DNA from: Phytopythium helicoides
Taxonomy: Eukaryota > Oomycota > Peronosporomycetes > Pythiales > Pythiaceae
Reading direction: 5' to 3'
Assembly (NCBI GenBank): GCA_024867545.1
Contig: JANFNE010000007.1
Location: 1,302,001-1,366,000 of the forward strand
DNA length: 64,000 nt
Shown here: positions 44,482 through 54,804 of the stretch, piece by piece
Position numbering within the stretch: position 1 is the stretch's first letter
Layout: the number at the start of each line of letters is the position of its first letter
Notes under the pieces: generated by a model
What the model was told of the DNA's origin: nothing
The model's input: the letters and a program-made list of their open reading frames with translations, nothing else
Databases searched by the model: none
Position numbers and translations under genes: made by a program

Positions 44482-44965
44482 CAATTATGTCGATGTTATG
44501 AGATCTAGGAGGTTTTACCATTGTGGAGGAACTAGATAATGAATCAATTATGTCAATGATATGAAATATAGGAGGTTATACCATAGTGGAGGAACTAGAT
44601 AAAGTATCCATTATGTCAATGCTATGAGTTGTAGGAGATTTTACCATTGTGGAGGAACTAGATAATGAATCAATTATTGCTATGAGTAGTAGGAGCTTTT
44701 ACCATTGTGGAGGAACTAGATAATGAATCAATTATGTCAATGCTATGAGTTGTAGGAGATTTTACCATTGTGGAGGAACTAGATAATGAATCAATTATTG
44801 CTATGAGTAGTAGGAGCTTTTACCATTGTGGAGGAACTAGATAATGAATCAATTATGTCAATGCTATGAGTTGTAGGAGGTTTTACTATGGTGGAGCAAC
44901 TAGATAATGAATCAATTATGTCAATGCTATGAGATGTAGGAGGCTTTACTCGAGGAACTAATTGG
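44482..44965 (+). repeat. Minisatellite in the nested MULE, 63- and 57-bp units
   Basis: Eight copies of a unit containing TTTTACCATTGTGGAGGAAC and TAGATAATGAATCAATTA follow one another. Long units (with ATGTCAATGCTATGAG) alternate with short ones (ATTGCTATGAG) between about 44611 and 44850, giving a 120-bp higher-order period. Confidence 0.9.
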
Positions 44966-45070
44966 AGGCGTGTGGTCCAGCGGCGGCCGCGCCATCGGCC
45001 TACTTGCAAGCCTGTGATGTACGCGGCCATTTAGATGTTGACTGGGATCGTAGGGGGACGGCGGAGGATG

Positions 45071-45078
45071 TATAAAAG
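45071..45078 (+). promoter_or_regulatory. TATA box in the nested MULE
   Basis: TATAAAAG lies 54 bp upstream of an ATG at 45125, downstream of the minisatellite. It is a good match to a core promoter by sequence only. Confidence 0.45.
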
Positions 45079-45124
45079 CAGGCTCTATCGTACTCTGCCG
45101 ATGTAGCTGAGCAGTACCAATAGG

Positions 45125-45247
45125 ATGTTATTCGAAACCTTTGCTCCACCACCTTACGCTGCCCTTGAGCGCTCTTACTTGAGTGAGTTGACGAGGAAGT
45201 CCAAAGAAGACGGGGACTTGTCTACTTCGCGGCAAGTTGTCAACTAA
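45125..45247 (+). CDS. Small ORF (40 aa) behind a TATA box in the nested MULE
   Basis: The frame MLFETFAPPPYAALERSY... ends at the TAA at 45245. It is short and I do not recognise it. Its position behind a clean TATA box suggests a transcript, but the ORF may be chance or a first exon. Confidence 0.25.
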   Translation: MLFETFAPPPYAALERSYLSELTRKSKEDGDLSTSRQVVN

Positions 45248-45354
45248 GTGCTAGCCTACTCGCCTGCTGTCCACTCACTCCTAGTCCTTGTCGTGCAATC
45301 GTGAAGCCCATCTTCCATGGGCACGTGCCCAGCCCACTGGTTCTCCGTGTGTCT

Positions 45355-45530
45355 GGTAGTCGACGGTCGGTAATCGAATGTCGACGGTCGATGGTCGAAG
45401 GTCGACGGTTGATGGTCACCAGCTGATACTGAAAAGTCGACGACCGGGGGTCAATTGTAAATCATCGGTGGTTGACGGGTGGCGGTCGAGAGTTGATGAG
45501 CAATTGTCGATAGTCGGTAGTCGATGGATG
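45355..45530 (+). repeat. GTCGA-rich degenerate simple repeat
   Basis: Words such as GTCGACGGTCG, GTCGATGGTCG and GTCGAAGGTCG recur every 7-14 bases, an irregular simple repeat within the nested MULE. Confidence 0.7.
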
Positions 45531-46639
45531 GGAATACCCAGTAGCGACACCTCCGAATACCAACTCTGTCCAATACTGACCTCGAAGCCATCGACGGTGG
45601 CGACATGCCTCACCTTCGATCCCACCGTTACCTCGAATTATCATTAACCACTTCACCACACAAGTAATAGCGTGCATTTTTGCTGATTCGCTTACTCCTC
45701 CATTCCATTATGTGATACAGGACATTGAATACTAGTGAAGGAACAAATGAAAGCCGGGCAAAAGGAAAATTCGACGCCAGCGCACTTGTGGGTAAGTGGT
45801 GAGTGTTTAGGTGGTATCTGTGCGTACCTCAGAGTCCTGCAGAGTCTGAGGTGTGGTTATCTTTCCGCTGGTTGCTTTCTCAGAAAACTAATAGCGCTGC
45901 TGAAGGAACACTTGCATGTCAACGTTTGTGTATGTTGGTCTGTGACCAACCCGACAGCCACTAGTCTCAACAAGTTCTTGAACCGCGTGTTTAGATCTTC
46001 TGATTCTGAGCAGCTCAACAGGATCGCAATGCTCCGAGGTAGTGTCTATGGACTGGCTTTCGCAAGCCTCTCTAGCGCGCTGCGAGTCCAAGTTCCTCGG
46101 ACGCTCCCCACGTGCGCCTATTGTCTGCACCACCACCAGTCTGTCATTAGTACGTGTGCTTGTAGTGTACGTTCCCAGAGGATAGGTGCTGGGTCGGGGG
46201 TTGTGATTGCATTATTGAGAAAAGCTTACAACTGAAGGGTGTAGTGTTTGCGTGCAATGGAGTCATGAATGCTCTGGAGAGGTTGATATTTTGGTGGTTT
46301 GTCGTGGTTTCGTGCGTGGGTAGGTGGACATAGGTTGTAGTCAATCTGCCTGAAAAGCATTATTACGTCGCTGCGTCCAGGTGATCAGGGCTTACGCGGT
46401 GGTGATGTTGACCCACTCGTTCGAATGGAGGGAGAACTTTAAGTTTTCGGAACTGTAAGTTCCCGGAAGTTGCCGTCGCCTTAACTGAGATCTCCGTGAT
46501 GCGTTTCGAGTCTCTTTCGTGAGGCTATAGGGATTCATTTGAGCATCAGCCTGCGAGAATTTGGCGCTGGCCGATCCACGGGAGGGCGTTACCCATTTTA
46601 TTTCACCAAGTACCGAACATAGAACAGCAAATAACTATC
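45531..46639. other. Right part of the nested MULE without a supported gene
   Basis: The 166-residue frame at 45735-46235 has Cys and Ser-rich composition and no domain; an opposite frame overlaps it. I see no reason to call a gene. Confidence 0.35.
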
Positions 46640-46767
46640 CGTACATGACATGATCATGAGGCATGACCTGAATTTGAAACGTGACCTGATCTGGTCAGGT
46701 CATGCTGTAGGTCACGTGACCGTGAAACCTGACCTGACCAGGAATTGACCCGTAAAAAAATCTTCCG
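46640..46767 (-). repeat. MULE right terminal inverted repeat
   Basis: Read inward from 46767 it starts GGAAGATTTTTTTACGGGTC, then GGTCAGGTCAGG and GGTCACGTGACC. Repeated GGTCA/TGACC words fill the next ~100 bp. Confidence 0.8.
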
Positions 46768-46776
46768 CAGGTGTGA

Positions 46777-49700
46777 TGATGGCGAGTCAGCGAAGTATGA
46801 CGGGCGACGTCGTGTCGCGATTGTACCGAAGTGCAATGTACAGCTGGACATCAGGACGCAGGCTCGGCAGGCGAACAAATACTCGGACTTGTACACGAGG
46901 AAGGAAGTGGAAGTTCTTCTCGGCGAGGACATGGAACGGAGGCTCCGCCTGCTTCGCGACAGGCAACGTGTTGATGCAGAAGTCAATTATACACCAACGT
47001 CACCAGCGTCCTAGGCGGGGTGCGATGATGATGAAGGCGACAATCAAGAGCATTTAATTCGTGCACTGGCAGTGCGAAATTGTGGAGACAATGTGATCTT
47101 GGAGGAAGGCGAGTTGGAATGGGTCTTCGACTCCGGATCTCAGGTCAACATGACGGGCGACCTGACTCTGTTGGTGAACGTCAAGGAACTACCCTACGGC
47201 GAAATGTTGGAGTGCGCAAATGGCACGTCCGAGCGTGCATCAATTGTCGGCTCTGCGCTGATGCCGGTGTTCAACGTAGCCAGTGGGAGCACTGAGACGC
47301 GTAGGCTGGAGGAAGTGCGCTATTCACGAGCGTCGAACGTGAAGATCATCTCGATGGGCTACATGCAGATGGTGTGCGGATTCAAGGTGCGCATCTCTGA
47401 CGACCAGCGTACGGCATAGCTTTGCAAGCCAGGGCTTACACTCAAGTTCCTGATGAAGGACAGCATCTTTAGAACGCGGGTGAAGCGGCTGAGCAAGTTA
47501 GCGCTGAGTGTGTCTAGGGTAACGAAGACGAGCAACCGGATCACCTCAATCACGTCGGTATGGATACGATCAAGGCGATGATCACGGAGAATTACGACTT
47601 CGGTGTTAAGGCAAACGTGAAGGACTTGAGCCCCTATGAGTGCATTCCATGTATTGAAGCAATGATGAAGCGGATGACCTACAGCAAGAATCCGCGCCGC
47701 GCGACTGAGCCGTTGGCGAAGCTCTCGGCGGACATCTGCTCTATTAATGAGAAGACATTGTGCAAGTCGGACATGTTTCTACTTGTCATGGATGAATACT
47801 CGCGTTACAAGTGGACTTACCTGCTGAAGACTAATGCAGACGCAAGGGAGCACCTGCAGCATTTGATTCTGAGGCTGGACAAGTTGCTACCCAACCGTAA
47901 GGTGAATATTTTCCATGCAGACGGTTGTGGCGAGTTTGGGAGCAACAACTTCAGAACATTCTGCAAGGACCAAGGCATTGAGATGCAGTACACGCACGCA
48001 GACTCGCCGGAAGAGAACAGCATAGTTGAGCGAGCGAATGGCGTCGTTGTCCAGCGCGATCGGTCGATACTCGAGGCGACTGGTCTGCCGAACCTGCTGT
48101 GGGGTGAGGCATTACTCCATGCTGTCGAAACTCTAAACGTCACTCCGACACGACCTCACGACGGTAAAACCCCATACGAGATGCTCCGTGGCGAAAGGCC
48201 GGACCTGTCGAGGCTCCGGACCTGGGGGTACATGGCGCATGTCCACATCATGGACTCGTCACGTGTGCGAAGGGAGAAACTAGCGACACGAGTGCGAACG
48301 TGCGTTCTACTCGGCTACGCGCAAGACCAGAAAGGCTACAAGGTCATGGACGCACGGACGGGTGATATAGTCACTGCACGAGGCGAGAACGCGCTGTTTC
48401 ACGAGGAATTCACCGTGGAACGTGACTATATGGAGCGACTTCTGTTGACCAAGTACTTCGGCGGCAACTACAAACTTCCTGAGCAAGTTCCGGTCGTGCG
48501 CATCAAGGCTAACATGCACACGTACCAGGCCCACTCGGGGCCGTCTGTCTCACCACTGGTGGTGAGCTCCGCACCAGTGGAAACGGGAATCGAGGCGACC
48601 GAGCCTGTTGAGGAGCCATGCGTGGTCCCTGGCGATATAACAGCGTCAGAGAAGACGGAAAAACGGCAGCGCGTTGATGCGGAGGATAATGCAGCGCTGA
48701 TCCGCGATGCGTGCACGGATGGCGATTGGAAACCAGATGCCAAGGTTGCGCGCGAGGTAACAGCACGACGAGCACCCTCGCAACGCCGGCGGCAGACATC
48801 TGTGTGGCTTCGCGACTTTATCGTGAACAGCGTCCACGTCCACGAGGACATACCTATCGCACAAACAGTCACGCAAGCTCGCGCATCGGCACACTCGGAG
48901 GAGTGGGAGCGCGCCATGGTGGCGGAACTGGACAGTCTTAGTCAGCATGGCACCTGGGAGCTCGTTCGGCGGAACGAGACAAGAGGACGGAAGCCCAACA
49001 CGTGCAGGTGGGTCTTCACCGTGAAGCGTGACGAGAACGGTGTCGCCAAACGCTTCAAGGCACGGCTGGTGATTCACGGATTTAAGCAGCTCTACGGCTT
49101 GGACTACACGGAGACTTACGCACCGGTTATCCGCTTCGAGACGATTCGAGCGGCTGTGTACTTCGCCCTTCGGCATGGTTGGGCGATCCTCCAATACGAT
49201 GTCAAGACGGCATTCCTGTAGGGCGAGCAAGATGAGCTAATCTTCATGGAGCAGCCCCCTGGATTCACACGTGAGGCGGACACGCATGTCTGTCGGCTCC
49301 GGCGGAGCCTCTACGAGCTACGGCAAGCTCCTAATGTTTGGAATCGTACCCTGCATGCGGTCTTGATATGGCTGGACTTTGTACGGCTCGAATCTGACCA
49401 CGGCCTGTATGCGCGAAAAGTCAGAGACAGTGGAGCCGTGGCTATGCTGCTTACTGTGTATGCGGACGATCTACTGTTACTTGAGCCTTCATTGATGTTC
49501 CATGATGTTGCCCGCCAACTCGCGGAGAGCTTTGAGCTGACGGAACTCGGCCTGGTGAAGTATCTCCTTGACGTGGAGATCCTGATCGATCAGCCTCGAC
49601 ATCAAGTCGTGTTATGTCAACGCCAACACGTGATTAGCGGTTCCAGATGGCGGCATATAACGGCTGCACGACGCCAGCTGCGACATCCCCACAGCAAAGA

Positions 49701-50453
49701 ATGCCTCCAAGCGATACCACCTACCTACCGTATCGTGAGTTAGTGGGGGCACTCCAGTACCTGGTTTCGGCGTCCAGGCCTGACATTGCGCACGCAGTCC
49801 GACATCTAGGGATGTACCTGAGTTGCTATACCTACGAGCATTTCTATATGGCGAAACGTGTACTCAGATATCTGGCGCGTACTGTTGAGTATGGATTGGT
49901 GATGGACGTGGCTGACGGCACGAGCACGGCGCTCACATGCTTCACGTACGCTGATTATGCGAATGACCCCGATGACCGCAAGAGCGTAAGCGGCTACGTC
50001 ATCATGGCTGACGGCAATGTGATATCGTATGCGTCACGGAAGCAAGAGATCAATGCACAAAGTACAACGGAGGCGGAGTATATCGCCATGTGTGAGGGCA
50101 CCAAAGATCTTCTATGACTGGAGGGTCTATGCGAGGAGCTATAGTGGCCGGTTGAAGGGCCTGTACTCTACGGAGATAACCAAGGGAGCATCTATCTGTC
50201 AGTCAAGACTGGAAAGCACAGTAAGACCAAGCATATTGACAACAAGTACCACCTAGTGTGGCATCTAGTTGAAGCCAAGAGGCTGAAGACACAGCATGTT
50301 GGGACGAATGACCAAGTCGCCGACATTCTGACTAAACCACTAGGTCGCGTGAAGTTCGAGCACTCCCGCGAATTGCTGAAGGTGCTGCCATTGCTTGACG
50401 GCGAGAACACGCGAAAAGTGGGAGCAGTGGCTCCTACATTAGCAAGTGCATGA
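46777..50453 (+). pseudogene. Copia-2 gag end and pol (protease, integrase, RT, RNase H), degenerate
   Basis: After the MULE, gag continues with KYDGRRRVAIVPKC. In-frame TAG codons lie at 47012 and 47417. The protease has DSGSQ (near 47131). A frameshift leads to the HLNHVG/CIPC zinc motif (near 47540-47650) and an open frame to 49218 with integrase residues VMDEYSRY, FHADGCGEF and EENSIVERANG, then the reverse transcriptase QYDVKTAFL, a TAG at 49219, and YADDLL (near 49465). A one-base loss near 49635 shifts into the RNase H part (SASRPDIAHAV, STTEAEYIAMC), with TGA at 50115 and TAG at 50142, ending in ADILTKPLGR. All four enzymes can be recognised, but the gene is dead. Confidence 0.92.
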
Positions 50454-50540
50454 ACGTGTCCAACACAGATCAGGAATGGATCTATACGACCTCCTAGTGT
50501 ACCAAGGCGCACATGCGCTGGTGAGCGCTTCTGGTTAAAC

Positions 50541-50625
50541 ACTGCTGAGCACAACGGGGATGAGTGCTGGTGAGCACAACGGGGATCAGTGCTGGCGAGC
50601 ACGGTCGACACTGGTAAGGAGCGTG
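50541..50625 (+). repeat. GTGCTGGTGAGCAC tandem hairpin repeats before the 3' LTR
   Basis: Three units of about 24-26 bp (GCTGAGCACAACGGGGAT, GTGCTGGTGAGCACAACGGGGAT, GTGCTGGCGAGCAC) follow one another. Each can form a short stem (GTGCT..AGCAC). Confidence 0.75.
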
Positions 50626-50702
50626 CTGGCGATGGCTGCAGGCACAGCTAAGTTTTTACGCTCATTGCGCTGCATGGCTGCGGCATCATGAGCGAGTGGG
50701 AG

Positions 50703-51023
50703 TGTGAGATGCTGAAGAGAACCTGGTGCTTCGGCACCGTTGAGGTGCTGGTCGACTCGACGTAGTCGAGGCAACGCGTGCCAGCACCGGGTCACCAGGT
50801 TGTGACGAACCATTGGCTAGGACGTGAACTCATGCTATTCACTGGTACTTTGAATATGAGTATACTTTAGTCCTAATACAGTGTTGGGGGCTCGACGAGT
50901 GGCAGCGTTGTCCACTCGTCACTGCGGATATTCCCCTGCTGAGGCTTTAGTCCAGCAATCTGTGTGTGTGCATTGGTTATTCATGGTGTTTACCCGTTCT
51001 ACAGGTAGCCGTGGATTTTCACA
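50703..51023 (+). repeat. Copia-2 3' LTR (321 bp)
   Basis: TGTGAGATG .. GATTTTCACA, followed by the target duplication AGGTG. Its hairpin is identical to that of the 5' LTR and would lie in the 3' part of the genomic RNA. Confidence 0.95.
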
Positions 51024-51028
51024 AGGTG

Positions 51029-52591
51029 TTTATTTCGTAAAGGCAATATCTAGAGGCGTCTTACATCTCAACACCCACTCAAATGGACGACGTACTCTGC
51101 ACTATCACCTGAGGACGAGCTTCGAGTTACTTATTCGCAACCACCCCACTGTATGTTACTCTCCTGGTATAACAACACTGTTAATTCATTGTGGCCCGAA
51201 GTGTCATTTCCATTATCTAAAGATTGTTCTCTAATGCCAGCAGCATGAACGGTTATACTTCTGATATTGTTGAACCAAATACAGGCATCAGACAAGTGTG
51301 CTTATCTGACGACTTCATTGAGCCCAAAGATGGAAGTTATTCACTCACAATCACTGAAAAATCACAATTTGAAACCACAATTCAATGTATCAATACGTCT
51401 ACCAGGTTTAGAGCTATTAATAATAGTTTGTCATCTTTGGAGAAGCAATTGGCCCAGATAAACTCGGAGCTACAAGCGAGCAATTGGTCAGCAGATACGT
51501 TCAATACATCGTGAGTATCAATCTAATGGCATTGCGCCAGATAATCAGCAGTATGTGAAGGCTAGTAAACCTATCGGATGCTCAACGCCAAGCTTACACC
51601 CGTGAAGGACAGCAATGCCTCGGTGTTGCATTTCCAACCACCCTTCCGAGTTAATCCCAAACTATGAATGCTCACACTCGCAATCGCTTCGCTTCCTCCC
51701 CGCTGGAAATGGAGTTGCTGATAGATGTGAGTCGTAATCCTGTGCTCGCAGAGCAATTTTCAACAATATTCGTTAATTGAAGAAGGACAGCAAAAACCAT
51801 TTCGATAACTTTCTCACCCGAATGTTATTGCAGTCACCTAAATAGGTTTTTCTCAAACCCCGCATTCTAATCTGGTTAAACACTTGATATTTCCGTTTTG
51901 CGAACTTCATCAACAGCATAGGGTTTTGAAGAGAAATCTGATGAGCATCGTCCAATCTACTAAAGTCGTAATCCTTGCCATGGCTCTCAACACTGTCAAG
52001 TTCTGGTTGCAGCTTCTTCAATATGGAGATACTATGTTACAAAACTCTTTTGGTGTGGTACACTCAGCCCAAGGCAGAAAACGCGCTCACTTCCATGATT
52101 ATTGATGCCGACAAGATTGCAGTTCGTAAGAACTGCTGTACGGGCCGCTCCAGGGATAGCAAATCTCACAAAGTGCGCATACGAAGCGATCCATGAATGC
52201 CTCTTTGTATATGCTACAGGCAATACCTGGATAACATTGGTTCGCCATTTGCCTGTACGAATCCTCAGCATCGGATGTTGCTCGACGGTTGCTTTCTAGA
52301 ATATTTGTCCGTTTCGTCCATTGGCTGAAAACCGTGTCACAGAATTCCGGCCAATCAAGTATTTCCGCTCAACCATTGGCCAAATCTCCGTCCAAATCCA
52401 AAAATCACCCAATCGCCGCCGCTCCTGGTCCGCCGCAAAGGTCGGCGAGCCAAATTGCAATTTCCGCGGAAACGCCCGGCGGCAAACGGCGGCGGCGCCA
52501 TTTCCAGCGATCCAGCGCTTGGCGGCGGTCGGCAGCGAGCATGGGCAAGACGCCGGAGCGAGGTGCGCGTCGTGATTGACTTGGAGTTTGT
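51029..52591. other. Spacer with decayed fragments right of Copia-2
   Basis: A plus frame at 51224-51514 (contains SLEKQLAQINSELQASNW, coiled-coil-like) and minus frames at 51773-52021 and 52032-52271 look partly coding but are isolated and unidentified. The last ~300 bp are G/C-rich and probably hold the promoter of the next gene. Confidence 0.35.
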
Positions 52592-54571
52592 ATGGGTCCG
52601 AACGCGGCGCTCGCGGGCGCCTGGGGCCGCCTGGGGGCCGCGCTAGCCCCCAAGATCGCGATGGACGTGGCTGACGCTCTTTCTGCCGCGTGTGGACGCT
52701 CCACAGCAGCCCAGCGAAGCTCGGCGGTGCGCTATCGGCGCAAGGTGGAGGTGGTGGGCGACAACCAGCGAGACGCGAAGAGCGAGAGGAGCGCCAGGAG
52801 CGAGGACGGAGGCGACAACCAGCGCGAGCACGAGGCGGCGGTCGCGCCGCTCAAGAAGCAGCTAGGCAGGAAGAAGAGCCAGCCCAAGCAGCACTTGGCC
52901 AAGAAGGACACGCGCAGGTCGCCCAAGCGCAGCGACGGAGGTGGGTACACTTTTGGTCGAACGTTCGGCGGTGTTCTAATGAAGAGGGCACTGGCAGGAC
53001 CGACTGCTGGCAAGCCGTTCGAGGATGTCAAGGCGCTGGAGAAGGAGGATGCAGAGCCCGTCGAAGCGCATCGGGAGCCTGAGGCGGTCGTCGACGTCGC
53101 GGATGTCGAGAGCAACAACAGCGTCACGACCGACAACAGCTCCGTCGCCCCTGCAACCTCACGACCGACCGACAACCAGCAGCAGCGGCGACACCAGAAG
53201 ATGCCCAAGCGCCGGACAAAGCACCTTGTTTGGCGAGTCAAGACGCAGCAGGCACAGCAAGGCGTCGCGGTTGAAGCAACTATCGAGCCCGCGTCTTCGG
53301 AGGCACCTGTCTCCAAGCCTGCAGTGGATGATGTGGACGACGAAGCTGAGTTCACGATGCGTGAGCGCCAACTACTCAAGAACCGGTCCAAGGAAGTGAG
53401 CTACCCGCTGGAGTCATCGAGCCAGGAAACGCAGTCAGGCTCGGATGACGACTCTACTTTTCTGCAGTTCGCTATCCCGTTGGTGCGCTCTTCGGTTCCT
53501 TCGTCGGCTCCCGTTGCTGACGAGGCAGAAATCAGCAATGCAGACGGCGATTTCCCGGAGCCGTTTCCTTTGGGGCTCGTTGGAGCGCTTCCTTCAAGCC
53601 GAGTGCACGAGGTTGTAATTGATGACTACTCGTTCCAGCCCGAACAATTGAAGATTTCGGCCGGCGATGTCGTCATGTGGCATGTCAGTGACTCAACGCC
53701 GCAAATGGTTGAGCACTGCTTGCTGGCGAAGCTAACTCTTGAAGGTGACGAGACCGCCATTTCGAGTGTGACGCCAACCTTAAACGCCGGTGACCGGTTT
53801 GCTTGGCGATTCAATAACGTCGGGACTGTATCTATCTCGTGCACTGTTTACGGCATGCATGGATCGATTAGCGTCGCAAGCCCGACGAAATCCCCAGTGG
53901 TCTACAAACGAATTCAGCGTTCCAGTCAGAAGCCAAAAAAGTGGAAGAAGCGACGCAGCTCACCCCACCCCACTGCCGATGGGCAAGTCATCACTGATGC
54001 TCGCAACGGAAGTGACGAAGGCGAAGCCGAGTCTGTCGAAGTCTTTCACTGCCCGCCTCAGTTGCTGGACCATAGTGAGTATCCTGGCATGGATATTGCT
54101 CTTCGCGACGCAGTGCTGTCCCAGCTGGATGTGGTAGCAAACGCTGCCATTTCAGGTGTGAATGCTAGCACTGGGTTGTTCCCTGTGATTGTTGTCGGAG
54201 ATGTCGCCTGTCCCGTCTTGGAAGATGACCAGGAAGCCGTCCAGGAAGACGTGATTGCGACTAGCAAGCTATGCGACGCAGAGGTGGTGGAAGAGCCGGA
54301 GGATCAGGTAGCTGATTTCCAGGAGCGCGTTATCGCCATGCTGAAACGATCGGAGGAGTCACTGGCTCGCCACCGCCGCAGCTTTGCGGTCGACGGGTCT
54401 GGATTTGACGCGGAAGGTGCCTATGACTTTCTCAAACGCCGTACGTTGCGCTTATCACTCCTTTCTGTGTAATGTGCTCTGTGCTTACCCTTCCATGCAA
54501 TTTGCTTGCTTTCCTTTCTCGCAGGCTTCATGCAGACCCAGTCGAGCGGAGAACACATCGTGTACTACTGA
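52592..54571 (+). CDS. Cupredoxin-domain protein with basic disordered N-terminal half
   Basis: Exon 1 (52592-54440) and exon 2 (54525-54571) flank an 84-bp GT..AG intron, changing the C-terminus to DFLKRRFMQTQSSGEHIVYY. Total about 631 residues. Residues 1-330 are Lys/Arg- and Gln/Glu-rich and probably disordered. Residues ~338-430 resemble a plastocyanin-like cupredoxin: VIDDYSFQPEQLKISAGD, a WH and an EHC, then SCTVYGMHGSI, matching the Cys/His copper ligand loop; the axial Met is not obvious. No signal peptide is visible. The start could instead be the ATG at 52661. The gene faces the mucin gene tail to tail (233 bp between stops). The function is unknown; copper binding is inferred from the fold only. 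Confidence 0.65.
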
Positions 54572-54804
54572 GACTGCTCAAGAAGCAATAGGACAACAAC
54601 CCTTGCATGTCGACGGACCTCCGCGTGGGTGGGCTGTGTAAAATACCAACGCATCGTTTTTGGCTCGCATCGACGCATTCGATTGCTTGTTCGATCATGT
54701 TTGGCTTCTTTCTGACCTACTTCTTCCTACTTGTATCCAATGTGATTCATAACGTAAACGTATTTACAGCCCGCCTGGAATCAAAACCGCGCGCTTCACC
54801 TCGC
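54572..54804. other. Intergenic region between convergent genes
   Basis: This 233-bp stretch holds the 3' UTRs of both neighbours. Nothing else is seen. Confidence 0.5.

Larger units (their letters stand above)
42053..46767 (+). mobile_element. MULE DNA transposon nested in Copia-2
   Basis: A 4715-bp element is flanked by the 9-bp target duplication GCAGGTGTG (42044-42052 and 46768-46776), the length typical of Mutator-like elements. Imperfect inverted ends share TTTTTTACGGGTCAA, then GGTCAGGTCAG, then a GGTC-CGTGACC palindrome. Removing the element and one duplication joins copia gag in frame (EESRC to DDGESAKYD). It encodes one DDE transposase and carries a minisatellite and a possible second small transcription unit. 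Confidence 0.93.
39862..51023 (+). mobile_element. Copia-2, Ty1/copia retrotransposon with a nested MULE
   Basis: Identical-length LTRs (321 bp each) differ at one base, and a 5-bp target duplication AGGTG flanks the element (39857-39861 and 51024-51028). The primer binding site follows the left LTR, and a purine tract GAGCGAGTGGGAG precedes the right LTR. Total length is 11.16 kb, of which 4.7 kb is a nested MULE and about 0.38 kb may be a second insertion. The LTRs indicate recent integration, but gag and pol have many stops. Confidence 0.93.

Noticed and set aside
45735..46235. 166-residue frame in the nested MULE
   Set aside because: No domain, biased composition and an overlapping opposite frame; no evidence of expression.
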